Shown here: piece by piece, positions 53,487 through 57,659 of the stretch | Numbering within the stretch: the stretch's first letter is position 1 | Layout: each line of letters opens with the position of its first letter | NCBI GenBank assembly: GCA_902525595.1 | Contig: CABZHO010000004.1 | Location: 1-57,659, forward strand | Direction of reading: 5' to 3' | Length of the DNA: 57,659 nt | From: an uncultured Pelagibacteraceae bacterium | GTDB taxonomy: Bacteria; Pseudomonadota; Alphaproteobacteria; Pelagibacterales; AG-422-B15 | Made by a program: the position numbers and the translations under genes | The notes under the pieces: generated by a model | Seen by the model: the letters and a program-made list of their open reading frames with translations, nothing else | Told to the model about the DNA's origin: nothing | Databases searched by the model: none

Positions 53487-54326
53487 ATGTTAAAAAAAAT
53501 ATTTAAAAAACACTTTTTTAAAAAAAAATTAGTTAATGGATCACTAAAAGAAAGTATTGAAACAGTATTAGACTCTCAAGGTAAGGGAACTGAAGGTATT
53601 TCAAAACAAGAACGATTAATGCTATCTAATATATTAAAAATTGATCAAATTAGATCATCAGATATTATGATCCCACGTACAGACATAGGAGCTGTTGAAG
53701 TTAACGATAACTTTAATAAAGTTCTTGAAGTTTTTATTAAAGAATCACATTCAAGGGTTCCAATATATGAAAAGAATTTAGATAATATTGTTGGCATGGT
53801 TCATATTAAGGATCTTGTGAAATACCAAAATAGTGAAAATAATAAAAGTAATTTTTTAAATTCAATTAAGAGAGAAATATTAAAAATACCTCCATCAATG
53901 CCAGCTCTTGATTTACTGCTAAAAATGCAAATTACCAGGTTGCATATGGGCGTGGTAATTGATGAATATGGTTGTACAGACGGTTTGATTACAATCGAAG
54001 ATGTTATTGAGGAAATTACTGGAGAAATTGAGGATGAGCATGATGAAAAAATTCTACCTATGTTAATTAAAACATCTTCAAATACCCTTGAAGCAAGCGC
54101 CCGAGTTGAAATTAGTGAGCTTCAAAAAATAACAAATATAAACTTTATCGCCGATTTAGAAAATGATGATATCGACACTCTAGGTGGTTTGATATTTTCA
54201 ATTACAGGCAGAATCCCACAAAGAGGTGAAATAATTAAACATCATTCAGGAACTAACTTTGAGATTAAGGATGCAGACCCTATGAAAATAAAGTCTGTTA
54301 AAATAGTCATGCCAAAGCTGAAATGA
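53487..54326 (+). CDS. corC: CorC/HlyC-family CBS-domain protein (YbeX)
   Basis: This 279-residue soluble protein has two CBS domains (about 55-180), with MIPRTDIGAVEV and HSRVPIYEKNLDNIVGMVHIKD, followed by the CorC_HlyC (transporter-associated) domain at about 195-275. The DEYGCTDGLITIEDVIEEI stretch is highly typical. Its role is linked to Mg/Co efflux and to ribosome quality control with YbeY. It lacks the membrane DUF21 domain. The stop overlaps lnt as ATGA. Confidence 0.95.
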   Translation: MLKKIFKKHFFKKKLVNGSLKESIETVLDSQGKGTEGISKQERLMLSNILKIDQIRSSDIMIPRTDIGAVEVNDNFNKVLEVFIKESHSRVPIYEKNLDNIVGMVHIKDLVKYQNSENNKSNFLNSIKREILKIPPSMPALDLLLKMQITRLHMGVVIDEYGCTDGLITIEDVIEEITGEIEDEHDEKILPMLIKTSSNTLEASARVEISELQKITNINFIADLENDDIDTLGGLIFSITGRIPQRGEIIKHHSGTNFEIKDADPMKIKSVKIVMPKLK

Positions 54327-55756
54327 GTTTTTTGGATATCAATTCCTCGAAAAAAAAATATCTTTTTATTATTTCGTTTCTTTTAGGGACTTCATTTTCA
54401 TTAAGTTTTGAACCGTTCTCGATACCTTTTTCTGCATTGGTTATTATTGGAATATTTTTTTCCCTAAATGACTATGTTTTCAAAAACTTTGCAAGTGCAG
54501 GAAGTACTTTTTTTGTTAATGGTATTTTATTTGGTTTTGGTTTTTTCATCTCGAGTATGTATTGGGTATCGAATTCAATTCTTGAATTTGATGATAATCT
54601 TCTTTATTTGATTCCAATACCATTAATTATACTTCCAATATTTCTATCTCTATTTATCGGTTTAATGCAAATTATTAACTTTTATTTATGGAGTAGGTCT
54701 AACTCAAGATTATTTTTTTTTACATCAACTTGGATCATATTTGAACTTTTAAGAAGTAATTTATTTACTGGATTACCATGGAATTTAATTGGGTATAGTT
54801 GGTCCTGGTCACTTAATTATTCTCAAGCAGTATCTATCTTTGGAGTTTATGGTCTAGGTCTAATTACAGTTTTTTGCGCAGGAAGCATATTTTTATTTTT
54901 TAATAATAAGAGAGAAAAAAAATATATTATTATTCCAGCTTTAATTCTTATCGTTATGAATATTTCTGGTTACAATAGAGTTAATAACTATGAAGAAGTT
55001 TATCTAGATCAAACAATTAGAATAATTCATACACATTACGATCAAGATAAAAAGTGGCTTAAAGAGTCAATCAAAAAAACTGCAGACATGGGTTCACCAG
55101 ATCTAGTATCTATCTTTCCAGAGTCTTCATTAGGTATTAATCCCGATACACCAAATAATTGGATATCAGGTTTCATAAGAAAAAATGAAAATAAATTTTT
55201 CAATTCTCTAAAGTATGATGGCTATATATATGATAAAAAAATTCTTGTTCCATTTGGAGAATATTTGCCTCTTTCAAATATTTTAGTGAAATATTTTCCA
55301 AATAAATCTTTTACGCAAAGCTTTTTATCTAAGGGAAAAAATGAACAAGAATTTCCCTCAAATATAACCCCATTAATTTGCTACGAGGTAATTTTTCCGA
55401 GTTTTGTTAGATCAGGGGTTTCAAAAGAAACTGATCTTTTGGTCAATATCAGTAATGATGCTTGGTTTGGTAAATTCAGTGGACCAAAACAACATTTTGT
55501 ACAAGCTTGGTTTAGATCAGTAGAGCTTGGAATTCCGATGGCTAGGTCATCTAATAGAGGCTATTCAGGATTAATTAATCCTATTGGTAAAATAGTATAT
55601 GAAACTTCTTCAGATAAAAATATCTATATAGATGTTGAAATACCTCAAAAATTAGAAAGTACATTTTATCGTAAATATGGCGATTCATTCGCGTATTTTT
55701 TAATAGTTTTATTTTTTATAATTGGCTATGCTACTCGAGAAAGCAAGGAAGGCTAA
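54323..55756 (+). CDS. lnt: Apolipoprotein N-acyltransferase
   Basis: This 477-residue protein has an N-terminal membrane part (about 1-215, roughly eight segments) and a periplasmic nitrilase domain. The catalytic residues are Glu267 (FPESSLG), Lys305 or 306 ([14 protein letters not shown]) and Cys353 (LICYEV), with NISNDAWFG supporting the pocket. It adds the third acyl chain to lipoproteins. The Glu-to-Lys interval is about 38 residues versus about 68 in E. coli Lnt (positions 267 and 335), so the domain is contracted. Confidence 0.93.
   Translation: MSFLDINSSKKKYLFIISFLLGTSFSLSFEPFSIPFSALVIIGIFFSLNDYVFKNFASAGSTFFVNGILFGFGFFISSMYWVSNSILEFDDNLLYLIPIPLIILPIFLSLFIGLMQIINFYLWSRSNSRLFFFTSTWIIFELLRSNLFTGLPWNLIGYSWSWSLNYSQAVSIFGVYGLGLITVFCAGSIFLFFNNKREKKYIIIPALILIVMNISGYNRVNNYEEVYLDQTIRIIHTHYDQDKKWLKESIKKTADMGSPDLVSIFPESSLGINPDTPNNWISGFIRKNENKFFNSLKYDGYIYDKKILVPFGEYLPLSNILVKYFPNKSFTQSFLSKGKNEQEFPSNITPLICYEVIFPSFVRSGVSKETDLLVNISNDAWFGKFSGPKQHFVQAWFRSVELGIPMARSSNRGYSGLINPIGKIVYETSSDKNIYIDVEIPQKLESTFYRKYGDSFAYFLIVLFFIIGYATRESKEG
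55745..55752 (+). promoter_or_regulatory. Strong Shine-Dalgarno site of metK
   Basis: AAGGAAGG lies inside the last codons of lnt, five bases before ATG 55758. It is one of the few strong ribosome-binding sites in the window and fixes the metK start over the in-frame ATG at 55722. Confidence 0.7.
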
Positions 55757-55757
55757 T

Positions 55758-56915
55758 ATGAGTAAGACATATCTTTTTACAAGTGAGTCAGTTTCTGAAG
55801 GTCACCCAGATAAGGTTTGTGATATACTTTCTGACTCGATAGTTGATGATTTTCTCTCTCAAGAAAATCCTGAAAATTCAAGAGTTGCAATGGAAACACT
55901 TGTTACTACTAATAAAGTTGTAATGGCAGGAGAGGTGAGAGGACCTGATAATTATTCTTGTAATTATGAAGAGCTTGCAAGAAATGCTGTTAAAGAAATT
56001 GGATATGAGCAAGAAGGGTTTCATTGGGAAAAATTTTCTTTTGACTGCTCGGGTGTACATAGCCAATCAGCAGATATAGCAATGGGTGTAGATGCTTCAG
56101 GGAATAAGGATCAAGGTGCTGGAGATCAAGGTATTATGTTTGGTTACGCATGTATAGAGACCCCATCATTAATGCCGGCTCCAATTTATTATTCTCACAA
56201 AATTCTTGAACAAATGGCTTTAGACAGAAAATCAGGTAAAACACCAGGCATTCAACCCGACTCAAAAAGCCAAGTGACCTTAAAATACAATAATGGCAAA
56301 CCTGAATATTGTACGAAAATAGTTGTTTCAACTCAACATGATGAAAATTTAGATCAACAAGGAGTAAGCGAGATAATTGTCCCAATTATTAAAGAGATTA
56401 TGCCTGAAGAGTGGATGAATAGTGAGACAGAGATACTAATAAATCCCACTGGCAAATTTGTGATTGGAGGACCGGATGGTGACACTGGACTTACAGGTAG
56501 AAAAATAATCGTAGACACATATGGTGGCGCCGCCCCTCATGGTGGTGGAGCTTTTTCAGGCAAAGATCCAACTAAGGTAGATAGATCAGCAGCATATATA
56601 TCGAGGTACATTGCTAAAAATATTGTTGCCGCAGGGCTCGCTGAAAAATGTACTTTACAACTTGCGTACGCAATAGGGGTGTCGGACCCACTATCAATTT
56701 ACGTTGATACACATGGGACTTCAAAAATGTCAGATGATGAACTTATTAAAAAAATTTCATCAAGTGTTGATCTTACTCCGCGTGGCATAAGAGACCTGCT
56801 TAATCTCCATAAACCAATATACAAAAAAAGTGCGGCTTATGGTCATTTTGGTAGAGAGCCAGGAGATGATGGATCTTTCTCTTGGGAAAAAACTGATATG
56901 GCTGAAAACTTATAG
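55758..56915 (+). CDS. metK: S-adenosylmethionine synthetase
   Basis: This 385-residue enzyme makes SAM from ATP and methionine. It has the N-terminal [15 protein letters not shown] with the ATP-binding His, the [12 protein letters not shown] signature and the P-loop-like [19 protein letters not shown]. The tail [14 protein letters not shown] is complete. The ATG 55758 is set by a strong ribosome site. No SAM riboswitch is possible, since lnt runs to within one base of the start. It precedes trmB, as in many alphaproteobacteria. Confidence 0.97.
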   Translation: MSKTYLFTSESVSEGHPDKVCDILSDSIVDDFLSQENPENSRVAMETLVTTNKVVMAGEVRGPDNYSCNYEELARNAVKEIGYEQEGFHWEKFSFDCSGVHSQSADIAMGVDASGNKDQGAGDQGIMFGYACIETPSLMPAPIYYSHKILEQMALDRKSGKTPGIQPDSKSQVTLKYNNGKPEYCTKIVVSTQHDENLDQQGVSEIIVPIIKEIMPEEWMNSETEILINPTGKFVIGGPDGDTGLTGRKIIVDTYGGAAPHGGGAFSGKDPTKVDRSAAYISRYIAKNIVAAGLAEKCTLQLAYAIGVSDPLSIYVDTHGTSKMSDDELIKKISSSVDLTPRGIRDLLNLHKPIYKKSAAYGHFGREPGDDGSFSWEKTDMAENL

Positions 56916-56921
56916 AATTTT

Positions 56922-57629
56922 TTGTTTACTTTAAAAAAAGAATGTCCTGAGTATTTCAGGTATCAAGGTAGAAGAATATCAAAAAAGTTGTCGGATACTA
57001 ATGTTAACTTATTAAATGAACATTATAACGAACATACGCTAGATAAGAAAATTATCGATTACTATAAAGTTAGAGATGACAAAAAAAAAATTAATTTTAA
57101 TAACAGCAATTTTAGTCAAATAAATCTTGAAATTGGTTTTGGTGATGGTGAATATTTATTGAGAAGTGCATATTCAAGACCCAAGGAATTATTTATTGGT
57201 GTTGATGTATACGTAAATGGAATTGCAAAGGTCTTAAAAAAAATTTTAGAACACAGTATAGAAAACATTATTCTGAGTAATATTAATTGCTTATTTTTTT
57301 TAGACTCTTTATCATCAAAATCTATAGATAACATAACAATCATCAATCCTGATCCTTGGAGTAAAAAAAAACATCACAAAAGACGATTAATTTCATTTCA
57401 AAATATTCAATTGTTTAATTATGTTACCAAATCTAAGCATTCAACAAAGATTACGACTGATTCAGAATCTTATGTTGAATCAATAAAAGAAATATTTCAC
57501 GAAAAAAAAGAATTTTTAGATGATTTAAAATTTGAAACACTTAATAAGAGCGATGAGTTATATGGAATTTCTCGTTATCAAAGAAAAGCAATAGAAAAAG
57601 GGCAGAAAATTTATCTATTAACAATTTGA
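56922..57629 (+). CDS. trmB: tRNA (guanine46-N7)-methyltransferase
   Basis: This 235-residue SAM methyltransferase modifies G46 of tRNAs. The SAM loop reads EIGFGDGEYLL, the acidic NPDPWSKKKHHKRRL is the TrmB signature, and the C-terminal LNKSDELYGISRYQRKAIEKG is complete. The start is TTG at 56922, six bases after metK; the first in-frame ATG would lose the conserved N-terminus. The remaining 30 bases of the window show no gene. Confidence 0.94.
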   Translation: MFTLKKECPEYFRYQGRRISKKLSDTNVNLLNEHYNEHTLDKKIIDYYKVRDDKKKINFNNSNFSQINLEIGFGDGEYLLRSAYSRPKELFIGVDVYVNGIAKVLKKILEHSIENIILSNINCLFFLDSLSSKSIDNITIINPDPWSKKKHHKRRLISFQNIQLFNYVTKSKHSTKITTDSESYVESIKEIFHEKKEFLDDLKFETLNKSDELYGISRYQRKAIEKGQKIYLLTI

Positions 57630-57659
57630 AATAATTGTTCTTTTCTGCTCTTGATTTAT

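Noticed and set aside
55700-55757. Possible SAM riboswitch upstream of metK
   Set aside because: The lnt coding sequence reaches within one base of the metK start and no riboswitch fold is visible; only a Shine-Dalgarno site is seen.
1-57659. tRNA, rRNA, CRISPR arrays, insertion sequences or prophage
   Set aside because: No gap is long enough for rRNA or arrays, no cloverleaf-like sequence or repeat-spacer pattern was seen, and no transposase or integrase motif occurs.

Overview
The window is chromosomal DNA from an AT-rich (by eye about one third GC), gene-dense alphaproteobacterium. Gene order gives the class: holA-parB-parA-rsmG-mnmG-mnmE, rho, a heme block ending in hemE, then maf-aroE-coaE-dnaQ-secB-fxsA-Tim44, hslVU and the his genes. 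This is the origin-proximal arrangement of alphaproteobacteria. AT richness, overlapping genes, very short gaps and the absence of mobile DNA suggest a streamlined, probably free-living pelagic lineage (SAR11, HIMB59 or AEGEAN-169 type). The sequence alone does not decide which. I see no rRNA, tRNA, CRISPR, insertion sequence, prophage or broken gene. holA is cut by the left edge.

Layout. 1-5.8 kb: end of holA, then the leftward operon mnmE-mnmG-rsmG-parA-parB, with a perfect 16-bp parS site inside rsmG. 5.8-9.8 kb: nitroreductase, a divergent ogt-apt-exported deiminase set, and rho. 10-12.5 kb: leftward hemE-hemH-hemG. 12.49-12.77 kb: the largest gap, which carries a consensus DnaA box, weaker boxes and flanking AT repeats, and is almost certainly oriC. 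12.8-17.8 kb: maf-aroE-coaE-dnaQ-NUDIX, then secB/fxsA against a Tim44-domain gene. 17.8-20.1 kb: hslV-hslU-thioesterase. 20.2-26.9 kb: a packed rightward run hisB-bcp-hisH-hisA-hisF-DUF1330-hisE-HIT-thioesterase-reductase-GT9. 26.9-34.7 kb: leftward grpE-dnaK-dnaJ-dapB-nth-SDR-kinase-SDR. 34.8-43 kb: rph-rdgB; an LpoA-like gene divergent from rsmI-dolP-gshB-hydrolase; and maeB. 43.1-57.7 kb: murJ-trpS-usp-nfuA, a two-gene cell-wall insertion, then tsaB-fur-plsC-miaB-phoH-ybeY-corC-lnt-metK-trmB.

How the parts work together. ParA, ParB and parS lie about 10 kb from oriC and form the chromosome segregation module. The heme genes supply the last steps of protoheme synthesis. The his run covers five pathway enzymes plus passenger genes. 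The chaperone, protease, RNA-processing and envelope genes are housekeeping. No gap without a gene exceeds 300 bp.

No wholly new system is evident. The most notable points are the oriC/parS domain, an apparent HemG at the place where alphaproteobacteria usually keep hemJ, a systematic lack of terminator space at convergent junctions, and several enzymes with altered key residues or lengths (Nth cluster cysteines, an SDR with Phe for the catalytic Tyr, a shortened Lnt).
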